A DNA stretch of 64,000 nucleotides from Gonapodya prolifera JEL478 (GCA_001574975.1 KQ965787.1:159093-223092); one strand, 5' to 3'. Positions 11,047 through 23,067 are shown, numbered from the stretch's first letter. Translations and numbers: made by a program. The notes: generated from the sequence alone by a model not told the origin.

Positions 11047-12859
11047 ATGGCACGCCGCCACTCAATCCCACGCCACGTTGCGGTTTCCATCGCCCTGAGC
11101 GTCGTTTGGGGGGGAGCGTTGGCACAGACTCCGACGGTGACGATGTCAGGGGGGACAGGGGCAGATGCGGGGAACGGGGGGAGTGGAGCTGGAAACGGAA
11201 CCGGCGGTGGCGAGAAGTCAGCCAAGGGGTGCACATGCACGTCTCCATGCTACGAGGGCGTGGTGGCGAGCGGCAATGTGTGTGTGCCCACGTTTCCATA
11301 CATATTGTTGATACCAGTTTTTACTCAACGACTCGCTTTTTCCTCCCGTGTCGTGCTCCTTCATTCAACCACGCACGCACGCTAACATACTCCGCACACA
11401 GTGGTGCTTCATCGACGAGTCATCGTGCCCCACCACAATCCAAGTGCCCTTCAGGGACGCGCACACGGGGAGGGGTTACGATTCTTGTAGTCCAGTACGT
11501 TGCCTCTTTCCTATCTCTGCTGTTGCCACGGGGCGTTGCGCTGGCGTGGGCTAACTAACGCGCACCCACACACACACGCGGTCCCAACCTCCACAAGAAC
11601 GCAACCCCGACGCCGTACACAGTCACGGCGGGTCGCTCACTCCTCCCCACCCCAACACTGCTCTTCACCTTACCTACTCTCTCGTCCGCTTCACCTTCCC
11701 CTTCCCGCGCCACCACCTCCACCACCGCCCCCACTTCCGACCCAACACTTGCCTCCTCGCTCTCAACTGCCCCCTCCCCACCGCTCTCCACGCCCGCAAT
11801 CATCGCCGTCGCCGTGGCCGGTGGAATCGCCCTGTGTGCGCTTATCCTGGGAGCCGTCTTTCTATTGCGGCGGAAGGCCGTGGGAGCGGCGGCGGCGGGG
11901 GGGTCGCGGGACGACAAAGGGCGGAAAGGTGGCATGAATGAGCGGTTGTTGAGACGAGACGATGATTTTGTGAGTATGCCGCTGTGGGGGGGAAGGTGTG
12001 GGCAGGGGGTGGCCCGTCGCGAGGGGAGTGGACGGCACGTGTTGGGTGGTGAAGAGCAACAGGATATCTGGAACGTGGACGGGACGCACTACCGACGAAT
12101 TGCGGCGCGTCGCCTCACCTCTATTTGAAGACTTGCTCTCGTTTCACGTGATACCCGTGAAACGCGTCGTTGTGTGTCGCGTCGTGATCATGATTCACTC
12201 AATTCCCGCGCACCCCCACCTCCCTCGCCCCACATTCACCGTGCACTCCGACCTACCGTCACCCCCGCACAGCAACCCCTGACACGACATGTGAGCCATG
12301 CTACTCTCTTTCTCCCTGCGTCGTCCATCTCACCTGCCCCTCTCCCCCCACCTACCCCACTCACCAGCCCACCTCCCCGCCCACCATCCAACTCGACATC
12401 CCCAGCCCAACACTCACCCACCCGCGCCCCCTGTCTCCGCACCACTCGATGGTCTCCCCCATCGCCCCGCTTCCTCCCCCGGCGAGCGTCACGTCCTCGC
12501 TGGACATTCCCGACGGACGGGGTGGGTTCGGGGTTGGCGGTGGTGGTACAGGCAGTGGCGCCCTTGGAGGTGCAAACGGGCCTGGGCGTGCACCTGCGCG
12601 TGGGTGGTTCACGCCGGGCCCGCGCACATCCTCCAAACCCCCACCCGCCCCTGCACCTGTTTCACGGATGTTCGGGTTCGGCCTCGACCGAACCTCCACG
12701 CGTATATCTCGATCCCAAACGCCCACACTCCCCCTCGCATCGCCCGTATCGTCCTCGTTCGACTCGCCGGGGAGGACGGATACCCTCCGGTCCGTCGATT
12801 CGGGGACGTTGCTCACGACGGGGACGGTGGCGTATACGTTCAAGCCTCCGGGGCGGTGA
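11047..12859 (+). CDS. Secreted single-pass membrane protein with short Cys-rich ectodomain
   Basis: Not a recognised family. Exon 1 starts MARRHSIPRHVAVSIALS, a clear signal peptide, followed by a Gly-rich linker (MSGGTGADAGNGGSGAGNG). The Cys-rich module is read across introns as CTCTSPCYEGVVASGN, then WCFIDESSCPTTIQVPF and YDSC, i.e. CxCxxxC, WCxxxxxC, YDxC. A Ser/Thr/Pro-rich stalk follows, then one membrane helix AIIAVAVAGGIALCALILGA ending in a basic stop-transfer (LLRRK). The cytoplasmic tail is Pro/Ser-rich and ends TVAYTFKPPGR. At least three introns are needed. The layout resembles a surface sensor or wall-contact protein, which is an inference. A second gene of the same general layout, on the opposite strand, ends at 14498. 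Confidence 0.65.
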
Positions 12860-13584
12860 TGTGGTGGAAATGGGGGGAGGTGGCGTGGTGGATGTGTGTG
12901 AATTGCCTGGCTGCGTGTGTCGGGCCGAGCTACCCGGAAGTCGCAATCTGGAGTTTGGAACGCTTTGGTCGCGTTGGGGTTTGTTTTGTCACCGGCACCG
13001 CCCACCGCCCACCGACCTTGCTAGTGCATTTTCATCGCTCGGCTTGTGTATTTTATGACTATCATTATTATCATTCTAGCATCCGTCTTGATATCAAACA
13101 TGCCTGAGGTCTTTAGCGCACTATCAAGGTCTCAGTTTTGGAAAGAACATTTGTCGCATGGTTCCTTCCACACTCATCACATTGCTTCCGTTTTTTCTGT
13201 GTAAAATGACCAGATTCGGCGTCTCGGACAGACATTGACGATCCTCGGGGACGCACCAAAGGGTGTTGTCCAATTGTTTTCGTGATGTGGACACTCACCG
13301 CGAGGATATCTTCACATGTCTCCGGTGAGCGAAACGTAGTACTATACACGATAAAGCTACTTGCCCGGTCGCATGGCCTTCGGAGACATGAGTCGAGCTC
13401 TGCAGGGAAATGTCGAATGCCAGAACATTCCCTGCAGCGGGTGCACGATGGGCGCAATCGATTATCGGCTCGGGCAGTGTCTTAGACTACTTTTTAAGCA
13501 TCTTTTGCGCTCATGTAGTACGTATAGGGAGTGGGCTGGAGTGGGGAAAGAATGAGATTAAGGGACGAACCTTAACAGAAGGTA
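12860..13584. other. Intergenic region, nothing recognised
   Basis: Only overlapping short frames with skewed GC composition. No domain, RNA gene or repeat was recognised until repeat copy A begins. Confidence 0.35.
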
Positions 13585-14437
13585 TGCTCGTGTTCGATTG
13601 CGCCTTTATGTGTCGCTCACCCCACTTTCAGTTTCTCGAATAGGTCTTCTCGTTTCCCTGCCCAACCAACGATCCCCGTCTTCACCCCCGACCTTTGAGC
13701 TCGGCGTCAAGGAATGTCACTGGTGAGAGCCTCGCGTATTATTGCAAACGGATTACCCTTGTTGGGCGATTGATCTTTTGCGGCCAGGTATTGGAGAACG
13801 GGATTCATCGTGTTGGATCGTGCTTTGATGTGTTTCTTACCACACACACTGTTTTCGGCCTTCAAGTCTCCCTCTCACGGTTTGAAGCAGCAAAGTCCAC
13901 CTCTACCTTCCGTCTTAAGCTCGCCATCATTCTTGAAATGGCACCGGTGGCGAGGTTGCGTGTTGCGTGAAGCATTACCATTGAACCTTCTTGTGTTGTC
14001 AACAGCACTCAAGACCGTCATCGTTGACATCAATGTCGAGTTCAATGCACATGTCCAATTCGTCCTCCCACGTCCCACATCGACACTCTTCCCTCAAGCG
14101 ACAAGCTTCATACTCAAGTCACACACCCAAGCGCCGGGGTTTGAGTGGGCGTGGAGTTTTAGCCTCCTGATTCAAAGTACAAGTACCCTGAGTCACTTCA
14201 CTGCATGCGAGCAAGTATGAAGTCCATAGGGTCGCAGTTTGGTGATTTTAAATGATGTTCTTTTGGATTCTGAATAAATGATCAATCATAATATACATTG
14301 AGAGCAAAATCGACATTGACTCGAATAAGCACCATGCTCATCCAGCGACCCGCGCACGGAAGAGCTCCTCCACGTCGCCCAAGAAAAGTTATTACCCGAG
14401 AAAGAGCACATGCAACGGCACCGTTCGCCTCCATAAA
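13585..14437 (+). repeat. Dispersed repeat copy A (inverted relative to copy B at 26.6-27.4 kb)
   Basis: This segment matches the reverse complement of 26588-27372 through most of its length, with moderate divergence. Matching landmarks include TTTATGTGTCGCTCACCCCA then CTTTCAGTTTCTCGAATAGG, CACTGGTGAGAG, GCATTACCATTGAACCTTCT, CGTCCTCCCA and TATTACCCGAGAAA. One plus-strand piece reads like protein (VDINVEFNAHVQFVLPRP). The far end, read on the minus strand, gives YGGERCRCMCSFSGNNFSWA. It is either a non-autonomous element or a pair of decayed gene duplicates. No terminal repeats were identified. Confidence 0.6.
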
Positions 14438-14497
14438 TCGCAAACACCTCCCGAGCCCACCGCCAACGACACTTCAAGTTGCTGCGGCCCTCACTAC

Positions 14498-16033
14498 TCA
14501 AGTCTTCCGCCAGACCTCCCACGGTCGCTTAGTCCTTCCAATTCCCACCTCGCTCATCTCGGGCACGATCCGCCTTGGAGTAGGCTGGGCGCTCAGCACG
14601 GGGCTTCCCGGGAACACGAATGGCGCGCCGTCAGACGAGATGGACGTGCGCCGCGTCGTGTCAGAAAGGGCAATGGAAACAGGCCGGTCGCGGTCACGAA
14701 AGCGCCCCGAGTGGCCGAAGTAGGGGAACTTGTTAAGTGGAGAGCCTGGCGACGGTTTGGTGTCGACAGACGTTTGTGGTGTGCTCGGTGCGGGGCTTGG
14801 AATGCGCTGGAAGTATTTCGCCACGGGCGCGTAAGGGAGGTTTTCTGCGTGTCGTAGGGGTTCGGCGCATGAGCTCAAGGACATGACCAGCAAACACCTT
14901 GAACTTGCGAGACAAAACGTACCGTTGAACCCATCCACAGCGTCACGCTCTGTCCGCTTTGTCCGCTTTGTCCGCTTCCTCGCCCGCTTCCTCGCCCGCT
15001 TCCACGCCACGAGCCCTACAGCCGCCACCACGAGGACCATCCCGGCGGCGACTAAGCCCCCGATCATCGCGGGCGACATGACAGGTCGTGGACCGGTCAT
15101 TGCGAGGTACTGCTCGGAACCACTACCCGCGACGGCGCCGGGGAGGGCGGTGTCGGAGGGGACCAGAGATGTGGAAGATGAGGTGGGGATGGTGGAGTCG
15201 GAAGGGACGGGAATGGGCGGGGCGAGAGCCGGGGTGGGAGGTTGGCCTGCAGGTGGAGTCCACTGCGGGGTTTGAATGGCAATACTGGGCTCCGCGCCCC
15301 AAACTGTAGACGAGGCCGGCGCCATATGTGCGGGTAACACGGAGGGTGTCCATGAATGTGAAGTGCTCGCGCTTGGCCACGCTGTGTGAGGGGTCCAGGG
15401 TGCAGCTGCAGTCGGGGTCCCGGCGCCCCAGGGTGAAGACGACGGTGCAGGAGCGGGGTAGGAGGGGGAAGGAGGTGGAGTGGGCGGCGGTGGAGGGAGA
15501 TGCACCGGGGGCGGTGGAGGATACGACGGTGGTGGAGGTGCATATGTTGTAGGACGGGCTGCGTCCACGGGTGGTGTTCGTGGGGTTGGAGGAGCGGGAG
15601 GAGGTGCGGGTGGTTCTGCAGGTGGAGGTGGCGGGAGAGGGGCGGGTGGAGGTGGAGGCGGAGGTGGAGGTGGGGGAGGAGGTGGTGGTGGTGGCCTCGG
15701 GGGTGGAAATGGTGGATACGAAGGATGGTATCCTCCGAATCCTCCAGAACCCCCAAAGCCACCATTCCCACCAAATCCTCCGTTTCCACCATATCCCCCA
15801 GTTCCGCCGTACCCGAAATTACTACCTCCGGATCCCCCGTGCGGTTCCTGTCTCTTGGAAGGGCGGTGGCCGCTCGCCCCCCTTGAATTCGCATCGATCG
15901 TCGAGCTTTCGATGATGGGATCGCTCTTTCCTAATGCACTATTTTGAGTGTCTGCTGCCGCGTAACGCACCCACGACCACGCCGCGGAGATCGCTAGCAG
16001 CAGGGCGCACGCGAGTTTCTTTCGCCGCCCCAT
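14498..16033 (-). CDS. Gly/Pro-rich secreted single-pass membrane protein
   Basis: An open frame of about 511 codons starting MGRRKKLACALLLAISAAWS (signal peptide). After a hydrophilic stretch come Gly-rich GGYGG/GGFGG repeats (about residues 68-98), a long polyproline run with PPPAPP units, and a Ser/Thr/Pro stalk. A membrane helix near residues 325-345 (IGGLVAAGMVLVVAAVGLVA) is followed by strongly basic RARKRARKRTKRTKRTER. The cytoplasmic tail is Ser-rich and ends PWEVWRKT. A short intron may lie around DGFNGTFCLASSRC, where a GTACGT donor is visible. The family is not recognised. The layout suggests a wall-spanning sensor or scaffold, which is an inference. A decayed relative of its membrane region is at 29246-29605. 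Confidence 0.7.
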   Translation of the reverse strand: MGRRKKLACALLLAISAAWSWVRYAAADTQNSALGKSDPIIESSTIDANSRGASGHRPSKRQEPHGGSGGSNFGYGGTGGYGGNGGFGGNGGFGGSGGFGGYHPSYPPFPPPRPPPPPPPPPPPPPPPPPAPLPPPPPAEPPAPPPAPPTPRTPPVDAARPTTYAPPPPSYPPPPPVHLPPPPPTPPPSPSYPAPAPSSSPWGAGTPTAAAPWTPHTAWPSASTSHSWTPSVLPAHMAPASSTVWGAEPSIAIQTPQWTPPAGQPPTPALAPPIPVPSDSTIPTSSSTSLVPSDTALPGAVAGSGSEQYLAMTGPRPVMSPAMIGGLVAAGMVLVVAAVGLVAWKRARKRARKRTKRTKRTERDAVDGFNGTFCLASSRCLLVMSLSSCAEPLRHAENLPYAPVAKYFQRIPSPAPSTPQTSVDTKPSPGSPLNKFPYFGHSGRFRDRDRPVSIALSDTTRRTSISSDGAPFVFPGSPVLSAQPTPRRIVPEMSEVGIGRTKRPWEVWRKT

Positions 16034-16594
16034 CTGCCATCAAGCGAGCGCGCAGATTCCTCCGAACAAAAACGCGACGCGAATTCAACGAAGTCCAGCG
16101 TTGATTTTCCGAATCGTGTGGTGTTTGGGTTTTGGAGGCTCCACAGGCAAATGCGGTGCCCGTGGCAGGCACCTGAGGCACCAGGAGTGGGGCTTCTCTC
16201 ACCCAACGAGAAGATCGCGGGGTGTGAATGGAAAGGTGCAAATGCACATGGTACGCGTCTTTGGTGAAGGAGAGTGGCGCTGAGGTGGTTTCTGCTGCAT
16301 CATGTCCATCAAACCGCACGGAATGTATCCAATTAATATTCACATTCCCACAAAATGCGGTCATGGACTTCGTTTTACATGTTTCCTCCGCAAAAACATG
16401 ACCCTTTATGTCACTCAATTCTCGTGTTTCCCTCTAAACTGCAGCAGATCGAATAGGTTGTTCCTTTTTCTCAGCACCGCCACCACCTTTACTGCTTGTA
16501 CGGACTTCAGAGTTGCGAGGTGCGGAGCTGTCCTGGTAAAACACTGGACCAAACAGTGAAAACTTGAATGACGTAAAAACCTTGCACGGAAGAT

Positions 16595-18974
16595 TCACTC
16601 ACTGTAATTGAGTTGCTCTCGAAGGAACTCTTTTTCTGGAGAGAGTACGAGTCTGCTTTTGATGTAAAAGACGTATAAGAAGCATGCAAATGCGACGTGA
16701 GATCCAAAGATGATAAGTAGGAGCCACCCATAGGTCTGGAATATAATCAAGGAAACAACTGTGATCGCAAGCAAAACTGCACTTAAAAGGGCTCCGGCAA
16801 CTGCAAAAGGAGCCTGATGGAAAATCAGTAATTACCGTGAGATTTTTAGTTGAGCCTATCAAAATGTCAGCGTCACCTTATATGGTCGAGGCAGCGTCGG
16901 CATGATGTAATGAAGGCGAATGTAAATAATCTGCTTCGTTAGGTTTGCGCAGTACTCGTAAACAAGAATCAAGAATACTGTGAGCTGTCAACGACTGTAC
17001 CATGGAGGAAGCTTTGGTTGAACGGACAGAGTGCAACCTACCGCCAGAGCCACTTCGTCTTCACCCGAGTAGCTATAGCCAACGCTTATTAGGAAGGCAA
17101 GCACCGATATGAAGATTGTCGCAACATGTGGTGCACCCGATTTCGAGGTGAGCGAAAGAGACGTCGGCAGGTAACCAGCACGTGAGTTTGCATACACCTG
17201 AATGAGATCGTAGTTCAACACGGGATGGCCATAGCAAAATTTTTTGGACTCACAGAACGACTGCACGCATAGAACGAACCCATGAGACCAAGGATGTCGA
17301 CAGGTATCATGAGAACGGGCAGAATCCGCATTTTTGGGTCCGCGGCGTCCGTGATACGCCAAGCTCGTGCCATGTTATCCCAATTCGGCTGTGAAGAGCC
17401 CGAGATTGCGACCAATCCTGGCGCCGAGGCTGTTGAGCTGTCAAGGAGGTGGTGAAAATCTCACTCTTCGATACGAGCTCATCTCGCTTGTCTGAAGATC
17501 ACTCACATCACAATTGACACCAGCGCCCCCGCACCTAATGTGGCAACAGTCCCATACGTCACTTTTGGTATCGCCCTTCGAATATCCACGGCTTCTTCTG
17601 CAGCCAGTGGAGCAGCTTCGTATCCTCCGTAGAACCACGATGCATATGGGAGGGCTCGTATAATACCAATAAGCGACACGCTTGTGAGTGATTGCAGGAG
17701 CGATTGGGTGTCGGGATCGAGGAGCTCAGTTGCGGTGAGACCTCCATTGGCAATATTTGCGGAGAAGTTTGTGGATGGAACAGCCTGCAATGATAGTCCA
17801 ACCAGTTGATCGAAGAGGAAAACTGTGCAAGTTTCTCACGTTTGGTAACTCACTGTAAAGAACCACGTCACATAAAACATGACGTCCCAAGCCAGCATCA
17901 CAATCATGTACTTGTACGACCATTTTACATCAAGGCCCATTGCAACGGCAACCAGCGCAAGGTATAACGCGTAAATGACTGGCATGTACTTGGCTTCCGG
18001 TGAAAAGTCGAACAGGCGTGCTGTTTGTCGCCCAGCATCGCCCGTGAAAGCAGCTATGTTAAGAAGCCAGTAGACGATGTCCTAAAGGCGATTGGGGAAC
18101 AGATGTTGATCGAATGAGTTGAGAGGCTGCCTTGAAGGTTTCCAAATGACGAAGCAGGTGTTACGCACCAGCTGTCCTATGAAAGAGCATGACGACATCA
18201 GCACCGACTGCCTCGAATGAAAGGCGAGGTTATGTACCAACCCATGATTGTGCCTCCGATTGATCCAAACGCCGCTGCTCCCCATGTCTAAGCGCCAAAG
18301 TATAATAAGCTGTTAGCAATAAAAAGGGGATGGAGTCCACATACCGTCTGTCCTCCAGTGAATGGAAATGCCGCCGTCATTTCTGCATTTGCAAGTGCCT
18401 GAAGCCAGACCATAATGCTGCCCACAAAAAAGGCCATCTGATGTATGTTGAATCCTTCACGTGATATTCATTCACCAATAGAAGTCATTTTAAGGGAACA
18501 CTCACGATAAAGGATCCCCACCCGTACATGAGAGCCTAAAATGAGGCGAGTGAAAGTGAAGTATCAGAGATTCCGGAACCATCACTCACGTATGGCCAGC
18601 TAATGAGCATGCCAATGAAACCTGTGCCTACAGTCTGGCGAAAGAATGAGTTTCGTCTCTTTGTGCAAATTTACGAGGATGAGAACGCTCACCAAAGAGT
18701 ATATGGCTTTTGCGGATGCAACCTTACTCCCTAGTTTCCTCTTTTCATGGAAGTCCTTGCTGAGCTTTACGGTCTTCCCCTCACCAAAGAGACTACTCAG
18801 CACAGCGCCAAATCCACCACACGGCGTGGACGGGGGAGTGTTCTTCTTCTCGTTGCGAGGCTCGACGGGCGGTATCGATGTTCGCCGAGATGGATTTGCA
18901 GCCGCATTCGGGGACAGGCTGGGCTGACGATCCACACTCGCTGGTCTCGTTTCGATGAGTGACTGGCGAGCCAT
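16595..18974 (-). CDS. APC-family amino-acid/amine permease
   Basis: Amino acid-polyamine-organocation permease of the plasma membrane. The hydrophilic N-terminus starts MARQSLIETRPASVDRQPSL at 18974. Spliced exons then give the TM1 motif GTGFIGMLISWPY, ALMYGWGSFIMAFFVGSIM, ALANAEMTAAFPFTGGQT, VIYALYLALVAVAMGLDV, YASWFYGGYEAAPLAAEEAV (the TM6 loop), PKVTYGTVATLGAGALVSIV, VYANSRAGYLPTSLS and PHVATIFISVLAFLISVGYS. Around ten introns are needed. The last exon reads FLREQLNYSE then TGA at 16595-16597; a GTGAGT there could instead splice to a stop at 16507. The EMTAAFPFTGG motif resembles ethanolamine/choline-type members, but the substrate is not assignable. Confidence 0.85.
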
Positions 18975-19606
18975 TGTCTGGTGGGACGGGGAAAGTTCTG
19001 TGATGATCGGAGAGAACGATCGATGAACCCCATTCCATGCTGCCTGGTGTGGCGGAGACCGCGGAGCAGGCACTATGCGCATCTTTTCCCACCCCCTCTT
19101 CGCATTAATGGCTCAAACCGAGAGGTCGTGTGGTGCTTCATTTTTGCTGCAGCCCGCGCCGCTTTATTCACTCATATTTGAAATGTTTGGTTGAACTTAC
19201 AACAATATTAATTACTTAGTTGAAAGCGCGGTACTTGTAACTTTTGCATGCTCTAATGTAAGAGTAAATCGTCCGTGTAAACCGTCTGGGCAAGTTGTCC
19301 ATGTACATCATCCATATGAGTCGCCCAAGTACGCCGTCCCTTCACAATAATTAGGTGTACAGCTCCAGTCGTATGTCCTCCATCAGCCTGGTACCATCAT
19401 CTCCCAACTCCGCTTGGATACACTCTGGGATTAAGGAGGGAGGTGGTGAGTAATTGAACTAGCGATTTGCTCACCCTCAGCATAACATACTCACATATCA
19501 CGCACGATCTGTTCCATTCATTTGGTCCGGTGTTTGCTGCGAAGGTTGGAGAAGACAGGTGTGGATGAGCGTTATGACCCAGTTCGCGATGACGAGAGCT
19601 CCATTC

Positions 19607-22283
19607 TCACGTAATTGTGGATGTTTTGGTCTTAGTTTGCGTCGCGGAAGTCGTCGACTTTGTTTTGGTCGTGGAGGTGTTGGTTGTAGTCTTACTCGTC
19701 GTGGTGGTCATAGTCTTTGTTTTGGTCGAGGTGGTGTTAGTTGTGGTTTTACTTTTCGTGGTGGTCATAGTTTTAGTATTGGTCGTTGCGGTCGTCCGTG
19801 TGGTGGAGGTCTTGACCGGTCGAGTACTTGCAATAACGCGACCCGAGATGAGATTGGAATACATTTGGGAAAACAAAGCCCAAGAAAAACTCACGTATGG
19901 GTAGTTGAGGTCGTGAATCTCCTGTTGCCAAAACAATTGGTCATCAGAAACATGTTGAATCTGACGCTCCATATGTTCAACTATACGCAGAATAAACCTA
20001 CGTGGTAGAAGTTGGTACTTCCGTCTGAGACATTGTGGATGTGATCACCGGTCCAACAGTGGCCGTGGACGTGGGAGTCCCCGTGCTGGTCTCCGGTGTT
20101 GTGCGAGTCCCCGTGGACGTTGCGGTGGTTGTGGGAGTTTCTCTGGAAAGAGCAGATGAAGTTTATGCGATTAGATCGAGCAATAAAGAAAGTTTGGTCA
20201 AATTACGTGGTGGTCTCCGCGATCCGAGTTTCTGAGGTGCTAATCGTCGTGCTGGGAGTCTCGGAGGTCGTGGCCGTTTCTGAAGTCGTAGCGGAGGTAG
20301 TGGCTATTTCTGACGTCGTTTCTGAGGTCGTGATAGTCGTGGTGGGAGTCTCGGAGGTCGTAACCGATGTTGTGGCAGTTTCTGAAGTCGTGATCGATGT
20401 GGTGGGAGTCTCGGAGGTCGTGATAGTCGTGCTGGGAGTTTCNNNNNNNNNNNNNNNNNNNNNNNNNNNNNNNNNNNNNNNNNNNNNNNNNNNNNNNNNN
20501 NNNNNNNNNNNNNNNNNNNNNNNNNNNNNNNNNNNNNNNNNNNNNNNNNNNNNNNNNNNNNNNNNNNNNNNNNNNNNNNNNNNNNNNNNNNNNNNNNNNN
20601 NNNNNNNNNNNNNNNNNNNNNNNNNNNNNNNNNNNNNNNNNTCAGATGTGGTAATCGTTGTGGTGGGAGTCTCGGAGGTCGTGATAGTCGTGCTGGGAGT
20701 TTCAGAGGTGGTAATCGTTGCGGAGGGAGTTTCGGAGGTCGTAATCAATGTTGTGGCAGTTTCTGAAGTCGTGATCGATGTGGTAGGAGTTTCCGAGGTC
20801 GTTAAAGTTGTGGTTTGTGTCATCGTGGTTCTGTGGGAAAGGATGGTTCACGTCATCACATAATCACCGCGCAAAACGACTCGGTAAATATAAAACTAAC
20901 TGTGTGGTAATGGTTGTTCTTGATAAGAGAAAAGAAAAGCAAACGACGGAGAAAATCTGATAAGCAATGTGGAGGGAGAGCGGAAAACATTTAAACTCAC
21001 GTTCGAGCGGCACAAGTGTATACACCCTGCACAAGCACGTAATCTTGATCTGGCGTCGAGCAGGTACACGTATTACTGTTCGCCACAAACGTGGCTCCTC
21101 CCGAACACGTGCACGTCGTGCTCGCAACAATGGAAGAGCCACCTGCCGGGCAATTGGTGCATCCCGTGCCGTCGGCCTTTGCCCACGTATTTACGGGACA
21201 AGCGGAACAGCTCGCCGATCCGACAGAGGCGGCGAACGTCCCAGACGGGCAAGACGTGCATGAGGTCGACTTGGTGGCGGAGGAGAACGTGCCCACGGGA
21301 CAGACGCTGCAGGAGGTAGACCCGGTCATGTCCGCAAACGTGCCAATGGGGCAGTTGGTGCAAGAGCCTGCTCCTGCTAAGGATGAAAAGGTGCCGACTG
21401 CGCACGTGGTACAGGTGGCGCTGCCAGACGCCGTAGAAGATCCAGGGGGGCAGGTCGTGCAAGATGCCGCACCCGAGTTGGAGAACGTCCCGGCGTTGCA
21501 TGCCGTACAAGTCGACGAGCCCGTGGTGCTGGAGAAGTATCCAGCCGAACATTGCGTACACGAGGACGCCTTGGTTGTGTTGGAGTAGGAGCCCAATGGA
21601 CAGACGGTGCAGGAAGTAGACCCAGTCGTGCCCGCGGACGTGCCAATAGGGCAGTCGGTGCAAGACCCTGCCCCCGTTGTGGATGAGAAGGTGCCTACCG
21701 GGCAGGTAGTACAAGTCGCGCTGCCAGAGGATGCGGAAGATCCGGCCGTGCAGGCGGTGCAAGACGAGGCCCCGGCGGATGAAGACGTGCCTGCTGCGCA
21801 GGCCGTACAAGAAGCAGCCCCGGAGGCAGAGTACGACCCAGCGGCGCACGAGGTGCAGGTGGAGGACCCAGTGGAGTTAGCAAATGTGCCGGCGGCGCAA
21901 TTGGAGCACGTTGTCGCCCCCGTCGTGGACACAAAGGTGCCTATTGCGCAGAGGGTACACGCGGCGCTGCCGGTGGTGGAGAAGGATCCGGTCGAGCAGG
22001 ATGTGCACGAGGCAGCGCCGGATGCGGAATGCTGGACAGTTTGAGCATTGTGCGTCACCAGCAGCAGAGAACTTCCCGGCTGGACATGGGTTGCACTTGG
22101 ACCCGGCGGGAAAGGAGCCAGCTTGGCATGCTGGGGAAGGGAATAGGCGGTGTGAGGGTTTGGTGGGTAAACTGCGCGGTGCATGAAAAGCTCACTAGTG
22201 GCAGCGTCTGCTGTTCCAGCAAGCAAAAGTACGAGTAGAAGAAGAGCCCCGCAGAGGGTCATGGTGGCGTTGTTGTTTTTCAT
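19607..22283 (-). CDS. Secreted Cys-repeat (ephrin-receptor-like/GCC2-GCC3) protein with Thr-rich stalk; assembly gap and frameshift
   Basis: Signal peptide MKNNNATMTLCGALLLLVLL, then an intron (GTGAGC to CCCCAG), then about 20 tandem modules of roughly 17-18 residues of the type CxxCxxGxxxxxxGxxxC, as in ephrin-receptor-like/GCC2-GCC3 repeats. Module 1 reads TCQAGSFPAGSKCNPC. At about 22000 the frame changes between CSNCPA and SASGAASCTSC. Comparison with neighbouring modules suggests loss of about 8 bases, so either a real frameshift or an assembly error. A GTGAGT donor at 21000 and a CCCACAG acceptor at 20831 lead into a Thr/Ser stalk of TTSETPTTTI-type repeats interrupted by 199 N. Further Thr-rich exons run to a TGA at 19607; the exact 3' end is uncertain. 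Likely a cell-surface adhesin (inference). Confidence 0.6.
20443..20641. other. Assembly gap (199 N) inside Thr-rich tandem repeat
   Basis: A run of N flanked on both sides by the same SETPTTTITT-type repeat. The true repeat number of the stalk is therefore unknown. Confidence 0.99.
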
Positions 22284-23067
22284 GGCAGCGGAGATCCCGG
22301 CGTTATACACGACAGGGTTATGTCACGTCAACCGCTGGGGGATGGACCAACGCGAGGCTAGCGGGATTGGAATGGAGATGATTGAGACGAGGAAGCAGGG
22401 AAGAATGAACGGCGGAGCGCTCACTTTGGCGGGAGCGGGGTGCGATGAGCAGCGACGGGTCCCGATGGACGGCGAGCGGGAGACACGCGAGGGGGGCGAT
22501 CGCTTCACGCGAAGAAGGTTGGACTGTTTCTGGAGTGGAGATGGAACCTTAGTGTGACGCCAGGGTTGCCAAGGTCAGAAGGGATTTCCCGGAAGGGAAT
22601 TAATGTGTTACCCTGGCATGTTTCCCAACTTAGAAAACATTCCAGACTCACCCCAATCTGCGTCCACCACCACCGGCACTCCCTCCATCTTCTACGAGCC
22701 GCGCTGCATCCGCACGTCCACGCATCAGGCCCCTGTTCGACCGTGGAACTCCCAGTTTCCCGTCCAGGCCATGTCCCATCAACTCGTATCCCGAAGAGCG
22801 GTCGAGGCACACGTTTGTATCTGAGTACGCAATCCTTGAGCTCCGCATGATCGAAAGTGTTGATGTTGTTTCACGTTCCGTTTGAGGTCCTTTCATATGT
22901 AATGACCACAGAGGTCATTCGGCAAGTTTGTGAGGCCGCATCCTTCCCTCTCCCCCTTTCTCCATTATCCAGTCTGCGATTCACGGACTTTTCTCGCTCG
23001 AAACTCCCGCACAACAGCGCGTGCAGCCTGATCCGCGTGTTGAATCGCCTATCGCACGTCGAACACA
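22284..23067. other. Intergenic region between divergent adhesin-like and urease genes; one possible small ORF
   Basis: Probably holds both promoters. A plus-strand frame at 22603-22824 (about 73 codons, containing ENIPDSPQSASTTTGTPSIF and ending SRRAVEAHVCI) has protein-like composition but no recognised homology, so it may be chance. No other feature was seen. Confidence 0.3.

Noticed and set aside
12174-13058. Overlapping Pro/Arg-rich frames on both strands
   Set aside because: GC-skew shadows of the cytoplasmic tail of the gene at 11047-12859.
15480-15947. Long Gly-rich plus-strand frame
   Set aside because: Antisense shadow of the polyproline/glycine region of the minus-strand gene at 14498-16033.
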